In this document: positions 53,925-64,000 of the stretch, one piece after another
How positions within the stretch are numbered: position 1 is the stretch's first letter
Layout: each line of letters begins with the position of its first letter
From: Desulfoglaeba alkanexedens ALDC
GTDB lineage: Bacteria; Desulfobacterota; Syntrophobacteria; Syntrophobacterales; DSM-9756
Reading direction: 5' to 3'
Assembly: GCF_005377625.1 (NCBI RefSeq)
Contig: NZ_CP040098.1
Span: forward strand, 310,001-374,000
DNA length: 64,000 nucleotides
The notes under the pieces: model-generated
Seen by the model: the letters and a program-made list of their open reading frames with translations, nothing else
Databases searched by the model: none
Told to the model about the DNA's origin: nothing
Position numbers and translations under genes: made by a program

Positions 53925-53958
53925 CTAACGCCTCCCGTCCCCCCGATCGGCGTGGACG

Positions 53959-54291
53959 TCATCCGTCGATGACTTCGCCGCATTTCTTGCAGAAACGCAC
54001 CTTGCGGCCGTCTTCGAGGACCTTATAGCCCACTCGGGTAGGATCCGTGCACTTGGAACAAATGAGCATCAGGTTGGATACGTGAATGGGGGCTTCCTTT
54101 TCCAGGATCCCTCCCTGCCGGCTGTGAGGTCCGGGCCGCATGTGGCGCTTCACCATGTTAAGCTTTTCCACGATGACCCGGTCCTTCTTGGGCAGAAGGC
54201 GCATCACCTTGCCGCTCTTGCCTTTCTCCTTGCCGGCGATCACCATCACGGTGTCGTTCTTTCTGATCCGATACTTCTTCACCACAGCCAT
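53959..54291 (-). CDS. rplX: 50S ribosomal protein L24 with C-terminal zinc-type extension
   Basis: 110 residues. KOW domain [40 protein letters not shown], then [20 protein letters not shown]. The C-terminal third holds two CxxC pairs (CSKC and CKKC), typical of bacterial L24 forms with a small zinc ribbon. ATG 54291 is preferred; a GTG at 54306 in the same frame is possible. It starts the assembly of the large subunit. Confidence 0.95.
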   Translation of the reverse strand: MAVVKKYRIRKNDTVMVIAGKEKGKSGKVMRLLPKKDRVIVEKLNMVKRHMRPGPHSRQGGILEKEAPIHVSNLMLICSKCTDPTRVGYKVLEDGRKVRFCKKCGEVIDG

Positions 54292-54312
54292 GGCACCGAA
54301 CTCCACTTCCCG

Positions 54313-54681
54313 CTACAGGACTTCCGGAGCGAGCGAAATGATTTTCATGAACTGCTTGGCCCTCAGTTCTCTCGCCACCGGACCGAAGATCCGGGTTCCG
54401 ATGGGTTCCCTGGCCGCGTTGATGAGAACCGCGGAATTGTCGTCGAACTTTATGTAAGACCCATCGGAGCGGCGAACTTCCTTACTGGTGCGCACCACGA
54501 CGGCTCGCAACACATCGCCCTTCTTCACCTTGGCGTTCGGAATGGCTTCCTTGACGGACACCACGATGATGTCCCCCACCGTCGCATAACGCTTCCGCGA
54601 GCCGCCCAGTACCTTGATGCAGTAAAGCCGCTTTGCTCCGGAATTATCGGCGGCGTTGAGCTGAGTTTCCGCCTGGATCAT
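54313..54681 (-). CDS. rplN: 50S ribosomal protein L14
   Basis: 122 residues: [80 protein letters not shown] and [20 protein letters not shown]. All standard L14 landmarks. It forms intersubunit bridges with 16S rRNA. GGGAGCAGAAG precedes the ATG. Confidence 0.98.
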   Translation of the reverse strand: MIQAETQLNAADNSGAKRLYCIKVLGGSRKRYATVGDIIVVSVKEAIPNAKVKKGDVLRAVVVRTSKEVRRSDGSYIKFDDNSAVLINAAREPIGTRIFGPVARELRAKQFMKIISLAPEVL

Positions 54682-54746
54682 CTTCTGCTCCCTTTCACTA
54701 CAAGCACTCTAGCCGTCCTGGACTCCGTGACCCCGACCGCTTCCGG

Positions 54747-55019
54747 TCAACCGGCCGCGCGTTTGAGGATCTCCAACACCACCCAGTGTTTGTCCTTGCT
54801 CAACGGCCGGCTCTCCAGCACCAGCACCTGGTCGCCGATCTGACAGGCGTTGGCCTCGTCATGAGCCTTGAAAGTGCTCTTGCGGCGCACATACTTCTTG
54901 TAAACCGGATGCCGAACCAGCCGCTCCACCCTGACCACCACGGTCTTGTCCATCTTGTTACTCACCACCGTGCCGACCCGAGTTTTCCTTCGAGATTTCC
55001 CCTCTTGCCGCTCTTCCAT
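54747..55019 (-). CDS. rpsQ: 30S ribosomal protein S17
   Basis: 90 residues, an OB fold: [60 protein letters not shown] and [21 protein letters not shown] primary 16S-binding protein. The ribosome-binding site is weak (GGGGCTTATTCT before the ATG), perhaps because of coupling with rpmC 22 bases upstream. Confidence 0.97.
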   Translation of the reverse strand: MEERQEGKSRRKTRVGTVVSNKMDKTVVVRVERLVRHPVYKKYVRRKSTFKAHDEANACQIGDQVLVLESRPLSKDKHWVVLEILKRAAG

Positions 55020-55041
55020 AGAATAAGCCCCTTGGGAGTCT

Positions 55042-55233
55042 TTACGACTTTTCCTTTTCGCGAAGCACCGTCAGCACGCGCGCCACGTCCCTGCGGTACT
55101 TGCCCAGTTGCGCCGTATTTTCCAGCTGCCCGGTCGCGTGCTGAAATTTGAGGTTGAAAAGCGCCTCGCGAATCTCGGCAAGCTTCTGCCGAAGTTCCTC
55201 CTGGCTCATATCCCGCAATACCCTGGCTTTCAT
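55042..55233 (-). CDS. rpmC: 50S ribosomal protein L29
   Basis: 63 residues, two helices: [60 protein letters not shown]. It sits beside the peptide exit tunnel near the trigger factor site. Its ATG overlaps the rplP stop (ATGA), so the two are translationally coupled. Confidence 0.97.
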   Translation of the reverse strand: MKARVLRDMSQEELRQKLAEIREALFNLKFQHATGQLENTAQLGKYRRDVARVLTVLREKEKS

Positions 55234-55646
55234 AGCACATCCTGCCTCGAAACAAAGCGCGTCGGGATGGGCAGCTTGTGCGCGGCCAGCCTACAGGCTT
55301 CGCGTGCCACCTCTTCCGGTACGCCCTTCAATTCATAGAGAATCCGTCCCGGTTTCACCACGGCCACCCAGCCTTCCGGTGGACCCTTGCCTTTGCCCAT
55401 CCGGGTCTCGGCGGGCTTCTTGGTGTAGGGCTTGTCCGGAAAGATGCGAATCCAGATTTTGCCGCCGCGCTTCACGTGTCGGGTGATGGCCACACGAGCG
55501 GCTTCAATCTGCCGGGACGTGATCCAGCCCGGTCCCAGCGCCTTCAGCCCGTAGTCGCCGAAATTCAGCTGATGGCCGCGGTAAGCCATACCGCGGCGAC
55601 GCCCCTTCTGCTGCTTTCTATATTTGACCCGTTTCGGTGCAAGCAT
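55230..55646 (-). CDS. rplP: 50S ribosomal protein L16
   Basis: 138 residues: [80 protein letters not shown] and [20 protein letters not shown]. It organises the A-site region. ATG 55646 follows GAGGGGTTTGTGAA; the frame reaching 55730 is an upstream extension of no value. 91 bases after rpsC. Confidence 0.98.
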   Translation of the reverse strand: MLAPKRVKYRKQQKGRRRGMAYRGHQLNFGDYGLKALGPGWITSRQIEAARVAITRHVKRGGKIWIRIFPDKPYTKKPAETRMGKGKGPPEGWVAVVKPGRILYELKGVPEEVAREACRLAAHKLPIPTRFVSRQDVL

Positions 55647-55737
55647 TTCACAAACCCCTCTGGCAGCATTTGCTCCCTGGCGGCCGCTGCGCGCCGGGTT
55701 CCGCCGCGGCGGCACCCGGCGCCGGCACATCCTGCGC

Positions 55738-56364
55738 CTACGCGAGGACCTCGCCCTTGAAGATCCACACCTTGACGCCGATCACGCCGTAGGTCGTCTT
55801 CGCAACCGCCGTGGCATAGTCGATGTCGGCTCTCAGCGTGTGAAGTGGAACCCGTCCCTCACGGTACCATTCGCGGCGAGCCATTTCCGCTCCACCCAGC
55901 CGCCCGGCACAGGCCACCCGAACCCCCTTGGCTCCGAATTTCAGCGATGAAGTCACCGCCCGCTTCATGGCGCGCCGAAAGGCCACCCGGCGTTCCAGCT
56001 GCAGGGCGATGTTTTCCGCCACCAGCGTGGCGTCCAGCTCGGGCCGCCGTACTTCCTGGATGTCGATAAGGATCTCCCTCTTGAAGCGCTTTTCGAGGTC
56101 CCTTCTCAGCGCCTCGATTTCGGCCCCCTTCTTTCCGATCACGATCCCGGGGCGGGCCGTGAAGATCCTGATCTTGGCCTTGTTGGCGGCCCTTTCGATT
56201 TCAATCTTCGCGATGCCCGCATGGTACAGCCGCCCCTTGATGTAGTTGCGGATCATGCGGTCTTCGTAAGCGAGTTTGGCATAATCCTTCGTGGCGAACC
56301 ACTTGGAATCCCACGTCTTGATCACGCCAAGCCGAAATCCGGTCGGGTGCACCTTCTGTCCCAA
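55738..56364 (-). CDS. rpsC: 30S ribosomal protein S3
   Basis: 208 residues: [22 protein letters not shown] domain with [40 protein letters not shown], and the C-terminal [40 protein letters not shown]. It lies at the mRNA entry. The start is TTG at 56364, supported by GGAGG six bases before and the invariant GQKVHP beginning. Confidence 0.97.
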   Translation of the reverse strand: MGQKVHPTGFRLGVIKTWDSKWFATKDYAKLAYEDRMIRNYIKGRLYHAGIAKIEIERAANKAKIRIFTARPGIVIGKKGAEIEALRRDLEKRFKREILIDIQEVRRPELDATLVAENIALQLERRVAFRRAMKRAVTSSLKFGAKGVRVACAGRLGGAEMARREWYREGRVPLHTLRADIDYATAVAKTTYGVIGVKVWIFKGEVLA

Positions 56365-56484
56365 ACTTCACCTCCAAAAACGTCCCTACGGCTGATTTCC
56401 GATTCCATCCATGGGCCGGACCGCCGCGGCACCCATCGCCCGCGACCCCCAATCCGGCCTCCGCACGCTCTTGACTCCGGCCCG

Positions 56485-56817
56485 CTACCTCTCTTCCAGC
56501 ACCACCGTAATGTGGCTCGACCGCTTTATAACCCTCGTCGCACGCCCCATGGCCCTGGGCCGCCACCGCTTCAGGCGCGGGCCCTCGTCCACGTGAACGT
56601 TTTTCACGAACAGGTTGTCCATGTCCATGACGCGCGAGTTTTCCGCGTTGGCCATGGCCGAACGCAGGGTCTTTCCGATGTAACGGGCGCCCTTCTTCGG
56701 CGTGTACTTCAGGATGGTCAGCGCCTCGCCCAACGGCTTGCTGCGAACAAGGTCCGCCACCAGCCTGGCCTTTGTCGGTGAAATCCGGATGTATTTCGAC
56801 ACCGCCCTCATTTCCAT
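56485..56817 (-). CDS. rplV: 50S ribosomal protein L22
   Basis: 110 residues: MRAVSKYIRISPTKARLVAD, LVRSKPLGEALTILKYTPKK, then NAENSRVMDMDNLFVKNVHV and GPRLKRWRPRAMGRATRVIK. The hairpin lines the exit tunnel. The start region reads GTG-ATG and overlaps the rpsS stop; ATG 56817 is chosen, but GTG 56820 or the later ATG 56811 are possible. 120 bases of G+C-rich spacer separate it from rpsC. Confidence 0.96.
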   Translation of the reverse strand: MEMRAVSKYIRISPTKARLVADLVRSKPLGEALTILKYTPKKGARYIGKTLRSAMANAENSRVMDMDNLFVKNVHVDEGPRLKRWRPRAMGRATRVIKRSSHITVVLEER

Positions 56818-57104
56818 CACTTCTTCCCCTTCACCTTGGACTTCCTGTCGCCGGCATGCCCGTAGAACGTCCGCGTCGGAGCGAACTCACCGAGCTTATG
56901 GCCCACCATGTTCTCGGTGACGAAAACCGGGATGAACTTCTTCCCGTTGTGCACCGCCAGGGTCAGGCCCACGAACTCGGGCACGATGGTGGACCGTCTG
57001 GACCAAGTCTTGATCACTCTTCGGTCGCCCGTTTCGCGCGCTTTGTAGGCCTTTTGCATGAGATGGTCGTCAATGAACGGTCCCTTTTTCAGAGAGCGAG
57101 GCAC
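56817..57104 (-). CDS. rpsS: 30S ribosomal protein S19
   Basis: 95 residues: [80 protein letters not shown]. It lies in the head of the small subunit. The start is GTG at 57104, supported by GGAGGAAAAG right before it. It overlaps rplV by a base or more. Confidence 0.97.
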   Translation of the reverse strand: MPRSLKKGPFIDDHLMQKAYKARETGDRRVIKTWSRRSTIVPEFVGLTLAVHNGKKFIPVFVTENMVGHKLGEFAPTRTFYGHAGDRKSKVKGKK

Positions 57105-57119
57105 CTTTTCCTCCTTCGC

Positions 57120-57941
57120 TTACTTCCTGCGGCGAATGATGAGCTTATCGCTCGGTTTGGTCTTGCGCGTCCGATACCCCTTAGTCGGCTTGCCCCACGG
57201 GGTGCACGGATGCCGCCCCCCGGAACTGCGGCCTTCGCCGCCCCCCATCGGGTGATCGACGGGGTTCATGGCCACGCCGCGGACCTTGGGGCGGCGTCCC
57301 AGCCAGCGCTTCCGCCCCGCCTTGCCGACGGACAGGTTCTCGTGTTCGATGTGGCCCACCTGACCGACGGTGGCCCGACACACGACGGGAACCATCCGCA
57401 TTTCCCCCGAGGGAAGCCGCAGGATGGCATGCCGGCCTTCCTTGGCCATGAGCTGCGCCCCGCTTCCGGCGGACCGCACCAGCTGCCCGCCTTTTCCCGG
57501 CTTCATCTCCACGTTGTGGACGACGGTTCCCAGGGGCATCCTTTCCAGCCGCAGGCAGTTTCCCGGCTTGATATCCGCCGTGTCGCTGCTCACCACCGTA
57601 TCGCCCACCTTCAACCCAACCGGAGCGAGAATGTAGCGCTTCTCACCGTCCAGGTAATGCAGCAGAGCAATGCGCGCGGAACGGTTCGGGTCGTATTCGA
57701 TGCTCGCCACCTTCGCCGGGACGTTTTCCTTCTCCCGCCGAAAGTCGATGATGCGATACAGTCGCTTGTGCCCACCGCCCCGGTGCCGCACCGTGATCCT
57801 TCCGTAGCAGTTTCGTCCGCCGTTTTTCTTCAGCGGTTCAACGAGGCCCTTTTCCGGTTCCTTCCGGGTGACGTCTTTAAAATCCGGATAGGTCACGAAT
57901 CGACTGCCCGGGCTTCTTGGCTTCACTTTCCTTATGCCCAT
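57120..57941 (-). CDS. rplB: 50S ribosomal protein L2
   Basis: 273 residues: [80 protein letters not shown], and the C-terminal [20 protein letters not shown] with the conserved histidine near the peptidyl transferase centre, then [20 protein letters not shown]. It starts 67 bases after rplW. Confidence 0.98.
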   Translation of the reverse strand: MGIRKVKPRSPGSRFVTYPDFKDVTRKEPEKGLVEPLKKNGGRNCYGRITVRHRGGGHKRLYRIIDFRREKENVPAKVASIEYDPNRSARIALLHYLDGEKRYILAPVGLKVGDTVVSSDTADIKPGNCLRLERMPLGTVVHNVEMKPGKGGQLVRSAGSGAQLMAKEGRHAILRLPSGEMRMVPVVCRATVGQVGHIEHENLSVGKAGRKRWLGRRPKVRGVAMNPVDHPMGGGEGRSSGGRHPCTPWGKPTKGYRTRKTKPSDKLIIRRRK

Positions 57942-58008
57942 CGGTATCCCTCTTTGCCCTCAATCGAAAACGCATCGGGCCCGGGACGGAGTCCAGCCGC
58001 TCCATCCA

Positions 58009-58302
58009 TCACACGCCCTCGAAGAATTCCACACTCTGGCCCGGCTTGATCTTCACCACCGCCTTCTTCCAGTCCGACGTTTTCGTCATGTGCCGTCCGA
58101 CCCGCTTCATTCTTCCCTTCACAGTGGACGTCCGCACTTCCAGCACATCCACCTTGAAGATCTTCTCCACGGCCTGCTTGATTTCGATCTTGTTGGCTCG
58201 CCGGTCCACTTCAAAGCTCAGCTGATTCAGGGCGTCCTTGGCGGCGGTGGTCTTTTCGGTGATCACCGGGCGTTTCAGAACCTGATAGGCTTTGCCACTC
58301 AT
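58009..58302 (-). CDS. rplW: 50S ribosomal protein L23
   Basis: 97 residues: [60 protein letters not shown]. It forms the docking site for trigger factor and SRP at the tunnel exit. Its ATG overlaps the rplD stop by four bases (ATGA), so both are coupled. Confidence 0.97.
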   Translation of the reverse strand: MSGKAYQVLKRPVITEKTTAAKDALNQLSFEVDRRANKIEIKQAVEKIFKVDVLEVRTSTVKGRMKRVGRHMTKTSDWKKAVVKIKPGQSVEFFEGV

Positions 58303-58922
58303 GATCCCAACGCCTCCTCTATCTTCGAGACGGTCTCCCGGGTCAGCAGCACGCTGTGGTGGTTCAGGAGATCGTACACGTTCAACCCTTCGCTCCGCAG
58401 GACCTTGGTCCGAGGAATATTGCGCGCGGACTTCTCGATCACCTCGTCCCGGCGGTCGATGACCACGAGCGGCTTTTCGGCTTCAAAGCGCCTGAGCATC
58501 TCGGCGAAGGTCTTGGTCTTGATTTCCGCCAGGTGGAGGCTGTCCACCACGGTGAGTTCCCGATCCAGCAGCTTCTGAGAAAGGGCCATTTTCAGGGCCT
58601 GCCTGCGCAACTTTTTGGGTACGCGCATCTCGTAGCTCCGCGGCTGCGGACCGTGGACGATTCCGCCGCCCCGCCAGAGCGGCGACCGGATGGTCCCGGC
58701 GCGTGCGCGCCCGGTGCCCTTCTGCCGCCACGGCTTCCGACCGCCGCCGGAGACTTCGCTCCGTCCCTTCGTCTTTGCGGTTCCCGCGCGGCGCTTGGCC
58801 AACTGATACAGCACCACTTCGTGAAGCACGTGAGGCTTGACCGGAACCCCGAAGATATCGTCCCTGAGTTCCAACTGACCCACCACTTCCCGGTTCATAT
58901 CGTACACGTCCACAATAGCCAT
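58299..58922 (-). CDS. rplD: 50S ribosomal protein L4
   Basis: 207 residues: [40 protein letters not shown], the tunnel loop [20 protein letters not shown], and [40 protein letters not shown]. In E. coli L4 represses its own S10 operon; no such leader was recognised before rpsJ here. 41 bases after rplC. Confidence 0.97.
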   Translation of the reverse strand: MAIVDVYDMNREVVGQLELRDDIFGVPVKPHVLHEVVLYQLAKRRAGTAKTKGRSEVSGGGRKPWRQKGTGRARAGTIRSPLWRGGGIVHGPQPRSYEMRVPKKLRRQALKMALSQKLLDRELTVVDSLHLAEIKTKTFAEMLRRFEAEKPLVVIDRRDEVIEKSARNIPRTKVLRSEGLNVYDLLNHHSVLLTRETVSKIEEALGS

Positions 58923-58963
58923 GGTGATCCTCTAGTTCTGCCGTCTCGGCGGTCGCTGCAGCC

Positions 58964-59596
58964 TCACTTCACCCGGTTCGATTTCCGGAGAAACACGATC
59001 CCGTTGGACGAACCGGGCAAGGCGCCCTTGATCAGGATCAGGTTCTCTTCGGGCCGCACATCGACGATTCGCAGGTTCAGCGTGGTGACCCTCTTGTTCC
59101 CTTTCTGGCCGGCCATCTTTTTCCCCTTGATAACCCGGCCGGGGTAGGTGGCGCATCCGGTCGAACCGGGCTCACGGATGTTCTTGCAGCCATGGGTCAC
59201 AGGTCCCCGGTGAAACCCCCAGCGCTTGACGGTTCCGGCAAACCCTTTCCCCTTGCTGTTTCCCATAACATCGATACGCTCGCCGATTTCGAAGACGTCC
59301 GCACCGAATTCCTGCCCCGTTTCGTAGCCTTCAGGGTCTTCCACCTTGACTTCCTTAAGGATTTCGAAGCACCCCTTGCCGGCCTTTTCCATGTGACCTC
59401 TGAGCGGCCGATTCACCCGGCTCTCCTTGCGCTTTCCAAAGCCCAACTGCAGCGCCGCATAGCCGTCGCGCTCCGGTGTCTTCACCTGAGTGATCACGCA
59501 GGGGCCGGCCTGAACCACGGTCACCGGCAGCGAGTGACCGTCGTCCCCGAAAACCTGCATCATCCCCAGTTTTCGCCCGATCAATGCTTTCACCAT
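58964..59596 (-). CDS. rplC: 50S ribosomal protein L3
   Basis: 210 residues: MVKALIGRKLGMMQVFGDDG, VTVVQAGPCVITQVKTPERD, IDVMGNSKGKGFAGTVKRWG, FHRGPVTHGCKNIREPGSTG, the loop that approaches the peptidyl transferase centre, and KMAGQKGNKRVTTLNLRIVD. Starts large-subunit assembly. It lies 40 bases after rpsJ. Confidence 0.97.
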   Translation of the reverse strand: MVKALIGRKLGMMQVFGDDGHSLPVTVVQAGPCVITQVKTPERDGYAALQLGFGKRKESRVNRPLRGHMEKAGKGCFEILKEVKVEDPEGYETGQEFGADVFEIGERIDVMGNSKGKGFAGTVKRWGFHRGPVTHGCKNIREPGSTGCATYPGRVIKGKKMAGQKGNKRVTTLNLRIVDVRPEENLILIKGALPGSSNGIVFLRKSNRVK

Positions 59597-59636
59597 GATT
59601 CCGCTCTCTTTCCCATGAAGGCCCGGAGTCTCGAGC

Positions 59637-59942
59637 CTAGAGCTTTATCTCCACGTCCACACCGGCGGAAAGATCGAGTTTCATCAAGGAATCCACCGTC
59701 TGCTGCGTCGGCTCCAGGATATCCAGCAGCCGCTTGTGGACTCGAATCTCGAACTGCTCCCGAGACTTCTTGTCGATGTGAGGCGAACGTAGAACCGTGT
59801 AGCGGTGGATCTTGGTGGGCAGAGGTATCGGCCCCGCAACCCCGGCCCCGGTCTTCCTCGCGGTGGCCACGATCTCACCGGCCGCCTGATCCAGCAGCTT
59901 GTGGTCGTAGGCCTTCAGGCGAATGCGTATCCTTTGATTCAT
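59637..59942 (-). CDS. rpsJ: 30S ribosomal protein S10
   Basis: 101 residues: [60 protein letters not shown] and [20 protein letters not shown]. The head protein that also acts as NusE in antitermination. Three ATG codons in a row (59948, 59945, 59942); I pick the last to match the family start. The ribosome-binding site is weak. 88 bases after tuf. Confidence 0.97.
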   Translation of the reverse strand: MNQRIRIRLKAYDHKLLDQAAGEIVATARKTGAGVAGPIPLPTKIHRYTVLRSPHIDKKSREQFEIRVHKRLLDILEPTQQTVDSLMKLDLSAGVDVEIKL

Positions 59943-60030
59943 CATCATGATCGCCGTTCCAATCTGGGATGATCCCCGTCCTGCGGTGGCCGGCCCGGAG
60001 ATCCTTCAGTACGGTTCAAAGAAATCGGTT

Positions 60031-61224
<1,194 letters not shown>

Positions 61225-61380
61225 CGCCTCTCCTCCTCAATCTGAACCGTTGACTGCAGAACCCGTTCCGTTCGTCATCACAAAAATCGCTTATCACCGG
61301 GAGGACGCCGGTCCGTCGTTCCAGGCAGCGCCGCCGGTTCCGGATGGCCGGGCCTCCAAACGGGATCCCGGCCGACTTCC

Positions 61381-61851
61381 CTACCAGCGATAGTGAGCGA
61401 AGGCCTTGTTGGCTTCAGCCATCCGGTGCGTGTCCTCGCGCTTCTTGATGGCTCCCCCGCGATTCTGCGAAGCGTCGGCCAGTTCGCCTGCCAGCTTCTG
61501 CATCATGGTCTTCTCGGACCGCTGCCGGGCGTGGTTGATGATCCAGCGCATGGCCAGGGCGTCCCGCCGTTCGTAACGCACTTCCACGGGAACCTGGTAC
61601 GTAGCTCCGCCGACCCTGCGGGATTTGACTTCAATCACCGGCCGCACATTCTCCATGGCCTTGTGGAAGACCTCAAGGGGATCCTGCTTCGAACGCTGCT
61701 CGATCAAGTCGAAGGCTCCGTAGAGGGTTCTTTCGGCCACGCTCTTCTTGCCGCGGCGCATGAGGTTGTTTACGAACTTCGCCACGAGCTTGCTGTTGAA
61801 CTTGGGATCCGGCAGAATCTCGCGCTTCGGGACTTCTCTTCTTCTTGGCAT
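61381..61851 (-). CDS. rpsG: 30S ribosomal protein S7
   Basis: 156 residues: [80 protein letters not shown] and the C-terminal [20 protein letters not shown]. It starts assembly of the 16S head. 87 bases after rpsL and 156 bases before tuf. Confidence 0.98.
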   Translation of the reverse strand: MPRRREVPKREILPDPKFNSKLVAKFVNNLMRRGKKSVAERTLYGAFDLIEQRSKQDPLEVFHKAMENVRPVIEVKSRRVGGATYQVPVEVRYERRDALAMRWIINHARQRSEKTMMQKLAGELADASQNRGGAIKKREDTHRMAEANKAFAHYRW

Positions 61852-61938
61852 TCCCTTCCTCGACTGGTCCGGTCATCAATGGCAAAAGATAGGCCATGGC
61901 CCGGCGGGCCATGGCCCCCATCCTACCCGGGAATCCGG

Positions 61939-62310
61939 CTACTTGGGTCGCTTTGTACCGTACTTGGATCGGCCCTGCCTGCGGTCGCCGACCCCCAACG
62001 CATCCAGGGTTCCGCGAATGATATGATAACGCACGCCGGGAAGGTCCTTCACGCGGCCGCCTCGAATCAGAACCACCGAGTGCTCCTGGAGGTTGTGGCC
62101 GATGCCCGGGATGTAGGAAGTGACCTCGATGCCGTTGGTCAGGCGCACGCGGGCGATCTTGCGCAGCGCCGAATTGGGCTTCTTGGGGGTCGTGGTGTAG
62201 ACGCGCACGCACACCCCCCGCTTCTGAGGGCACCGCTGCATGGCGGGCGTGCTCGATTTCTTCTTGATCTGCTTTCTGCCTTTCCTCACCAGTTGGTTGA
62301 TCGTGGGCAT
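61939..62310 (-). CDS. rpsL: 30S ribosomal protein S12
   Basis: 123 residues: [100 protein letters not shown]. The TTTPKKPN loop (Lys43 region) reads as streptomycin-sensitive type. ATG 62310 fits the family start; the frame to 62346 is extra. First gene of the str set, 149 bases after rpoC. Confidence 0.98.
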   Translation of the reverse strand: MPTINQLVRKGRKQIKKKSSTPAMQRCPQKRGVCVRVYTTTPKKPNSALRKIARVRLTNGIEVTSYIPGIGHNLQEHSVVLIRGGRVKDLPGVRYHIIRGTLDALGVGDRRQGRSKYGTKRPK

Positions 62311-62459
62311 TGTCCACTCTCCGATCCTTCTGTGTTGCCGCGTCAAGGGTTCCCCGGCGGCCCGCCTGTCTTTTGGGCTCGGAAATCCTTTCTATCTACA
62401 GATAGCCCCGCGGGTTGTCAAGCTCTTTTAAGCCTGAGCCCGCCCGCATTCCTTGGGGA

Positions 62460-64000
62460 TCATTTCCTGATGTCGCGGTAGCGTTTCATGCCGCTGCCTG
62501 CAGGAATCAGGCGCCCCATGATCACGTTTTCCTTCAACCCTTCCAGGTGGTCGACCTTGCCGGCCGAAGCCGCGTCGGTGAGCACCTTGGTGGTTTCCTG
62601 AAACGACGCCGCGGAAATGAAACTGTGGGTGCTGAGCGACGCCTTGGTGATGCCGAGAAGCAGCGGCTCGGCCACGGCCGGTCTTTTCCCTTCCGTTTCC
62701 AGCTTGGCGTTCACGTCTTCAAAGATGGGCTTTTCCACCTGTTCGCCGATAAGGAAATCCGTGTCGCCGGGGTCCGTGATCCGCACGCGCCGGAGCATCT
62801 GCCGCACGATGACCTCAATGTGTTTGTCGTTGATCTTGACGCCCTGCAGCCGGTAGACCTGCTGGACCTCATCGACCAACCACTTGGCGAGTTCCTTTTC
62901 CCCCAGGATGCTCAGCACGTCGTGCGGATTCCGGGATCCGTCCATGAGGGCTTCGCCGGCCCGCACGTAGTCGCCTTCATGTACGCTGATATGCTTCCCC
63001 TTGGGAATCAGGTACTCGCGCGGTTCCCCGACTTCCGGCGTAACGACCACCTTGCGCTTTCCCTTGGTGTCCTTCCCGAAGCTCACCACGCCGTCGATCT
63101 CCGCGATCACCGCATTTTCCTTGGGCTTTCGCACTTCAAACAGTTCGGCGACGCGCGGCAGACCTCCCGTGATGTCTTTGGTCTTGGTGGTTTCCCGCGG
63201 GATCCTGGCGAGAACATCGCCGGGGAAGACCACGTCGCCTTCGTTCACCATGAGGATGGCGCCGACAGGCATGAAGTATCGGGCGTGCCCCCCGTCGCCG
63301 ACTTTCATCGTCCTGCCGCGTTCGTCCTTTATGGAAATCCGGGGGCGCATGTCCGGATCGCGGCTTTCCACCACCACCTTGCAGGACTTACCGGTCACGG
63401 GGTCCAGCTTTTCCTGCATGGTCTGGCCTTCGAGGATGTCCCCGAACTTCACGGTCCCAGGGACCTCCGTGAGGATGGGCAGCGTGAAGGGGTCCCATTC
63501 CGCAAGGAGTGTTTCCGCGTCCACCGCCTGGCCGTCCGGAACCTTGAGCTTGGCGCCGTAGACGATGACATACCGTTCCCGTTCCCGTCCGGTCTCGCTC
63601 ACGATGGCGATCTCTCCGTTGCGGTTCATCGCCACCAAGTCCCCTTCCCGATTTTTAACGGTGTGAAGATTGACGAAACGAACGGTTCCCGGGTACCGGT
63701 TGGTGATCGAAGTCTGCTCAATGCGCTTGCTCGCGGTCCCACCGATGTGGAAGGTCCGCATGGTGAGCTGTGTTCCGGGTTCCCCGATGGATTGCGCGGC
63801 GATAATGCCGATGGACTCGCCGATCTCCACCATCTTTCCGTGAGCCAGGTCCCGACCGTAACACTTCGCACAGACCCCGCGCCGGCTCTTACACGTAAGC
63901 ACCGAACGAATCAAGACCTTTTCGACGCCGGCGTCTTCGATCCGTCGAATCCCCTGCTCATCGATCTCGGTTCCCGCCGGCACCAGGATTTCCCCTGTCA
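62460..64000 (-). CDS. rpoC: DNA-directed RNA polymerase beta' subunit, C-terminal part (runs off the right edge)
   Basis: About 513 codons of the C-terminal region, with the N-terminal two thirds outside the window. Seen are a zinc-finger segment ([21 protein letters not shown]), the bridge-helix/trigger-loop side residues [27 protein letters not shown], and near the end [20 protein letters not shown] followed by [15 protein letters not shown] and [20 protein letters not shown]. The frame stays open to base 64000. It is followed on the same strand by rpsL, the common rpoBC-rpsLG order. Confidence 0.97.
   Translation of the reverse strand, partial: TGEILVPAGTEIDEQGIRRIEDAGVEKVLIRSVLTCKSRRGVCAKCYGRDLAHGKMVEIGESIGIIAAQSIGEPGTQLTMRTFHIGGTASKRIEQTSITNRYPGTVRFVNLHTVKNREGDLVAMNRNGEIAIVSETGRERERYVIVYGAKLKVPDGQAVDAETLLAEWDPFTLPILTEVPGTVKFGDILEGQTMQEKLDPVTGKSCKVVVESRDPDMRPRISIKDERGRTMKVGDGGHARYFMPVGAILMVNEGDVVFPGDVLARIPRETTKTKDITGGLPRVAELFEVRKPKENAVIAEIDGVVSFGKDTKGKRKVVVTPEVGEPREYLIPKGKHISVHEGDYVRAGEALMDGSRNPHDVLSILGEKELAKWLVDEVQQVYRLQGVKINDKHIEVIVRQMLRRVRITDPGDTDFLIGEQVEKPIFEDVNAKLETEGKRPAVAEPLLLGITKASLSTHSFISAASFQETTKVLTDAASAGKVDHLEGLKENVIMGRLIPAGSGMKRYRDIRK

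Overview
The window is about 60% G+C and almost every base is coding or a short leader. The gene set points to an anaerobic member of the Desulfobacterota (old Deltaproteobacteria), probably near the Syntrophobacterales or Desulfacinum. The signs are a minimal SUF-like Fe-S pair, a large iron-sulfur flavoprotein/molybdopterin fusion, an ADP-forming acyl-CoA ligase, a short-chain acyl-CoA beta-oxidation cluster and zinc-binding forms of several ribosomal proteins. This assignment rests on gene content, not on a phylogeny.

Layout, left part (0-22 kb). A DUF6178-like gene (partial, minus) is divergent from smsC-smsB (Fe-S assembly) and a small lipoprotein. Minus-strand genes follow: a 1207-residue Fe-S/FAD/Mo-type fusion oxidoreductase, a histidine kinase with its receiver protein, a TIM-barrel isomerase, and an ADP-forming acyl-CoA synthetase. 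After fabD (plus) and a DUF2845 gene comes an aromatic amino acid operon on the minus strand: a DAHP synthase followed by one protein fusing prephenate dehydrogenase to 3-dehydroquinate synthase. A 29-codon leader peptide carrying the run YFYFRWYY and a set of mutually complementary hairpin segments lie in front of it. This looks like a ribosome-mediated attenuator and is the most interesting regulatory object in the window. Back to back with it is a strong promoter for rplM-rpsI, then argC, truA and an aspartate-type aminotransferase.

Middle (22-44 kb). A complete branched-chain amino acid ABC transporter (livKHMGF) has a terminator-like hairpin after livK. It is followed by serC (minus), a HesA/ThiF-like adenylyltransferase, pepA, ftsH (minus), and the remnant of a dipeptide transporter: only the last ~50 residues of dppC, plus intact dppD and dppF. 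Dispersed repeats flank this remnant. Next come a two-TM potassium channel with an RCK domain, a thiolase/enoyl-CoA hydratase/acyl-CoA dehydrogenase operon with clear promoter and terminator, then rpsU and fusA (minus) and a small cysteine-rich protein (plus).

Right part (44-64 kb). One long minus-strand string carries the str, S10, spc and alpha groups: rpoC (partial), rpsL, rpsG, tuf, rpsJ, rplC, rplD, rplW, rplB, rpsS, rplV, rpsC, rplP, rpmC, rpsQ, rplN, rplX, rplE, rpsN, rpsH, rplF, rplR, rpsE, rpmD, rplO, secY, adk, map, infA, rpmJ, rpsM, rpsK, rpsD, rpoA, rplQ. fusA is absent from its usual place between rpsG and tuf and sits about 18 kb downstream. infA has its own near-consensus promoter. 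tuf has a codon usage unlike all its neighbours, and seven genes of the cluster start with GTG or TTG. I saw no tRNA, rRNA, CRISPR array, transposase or prophage gene.
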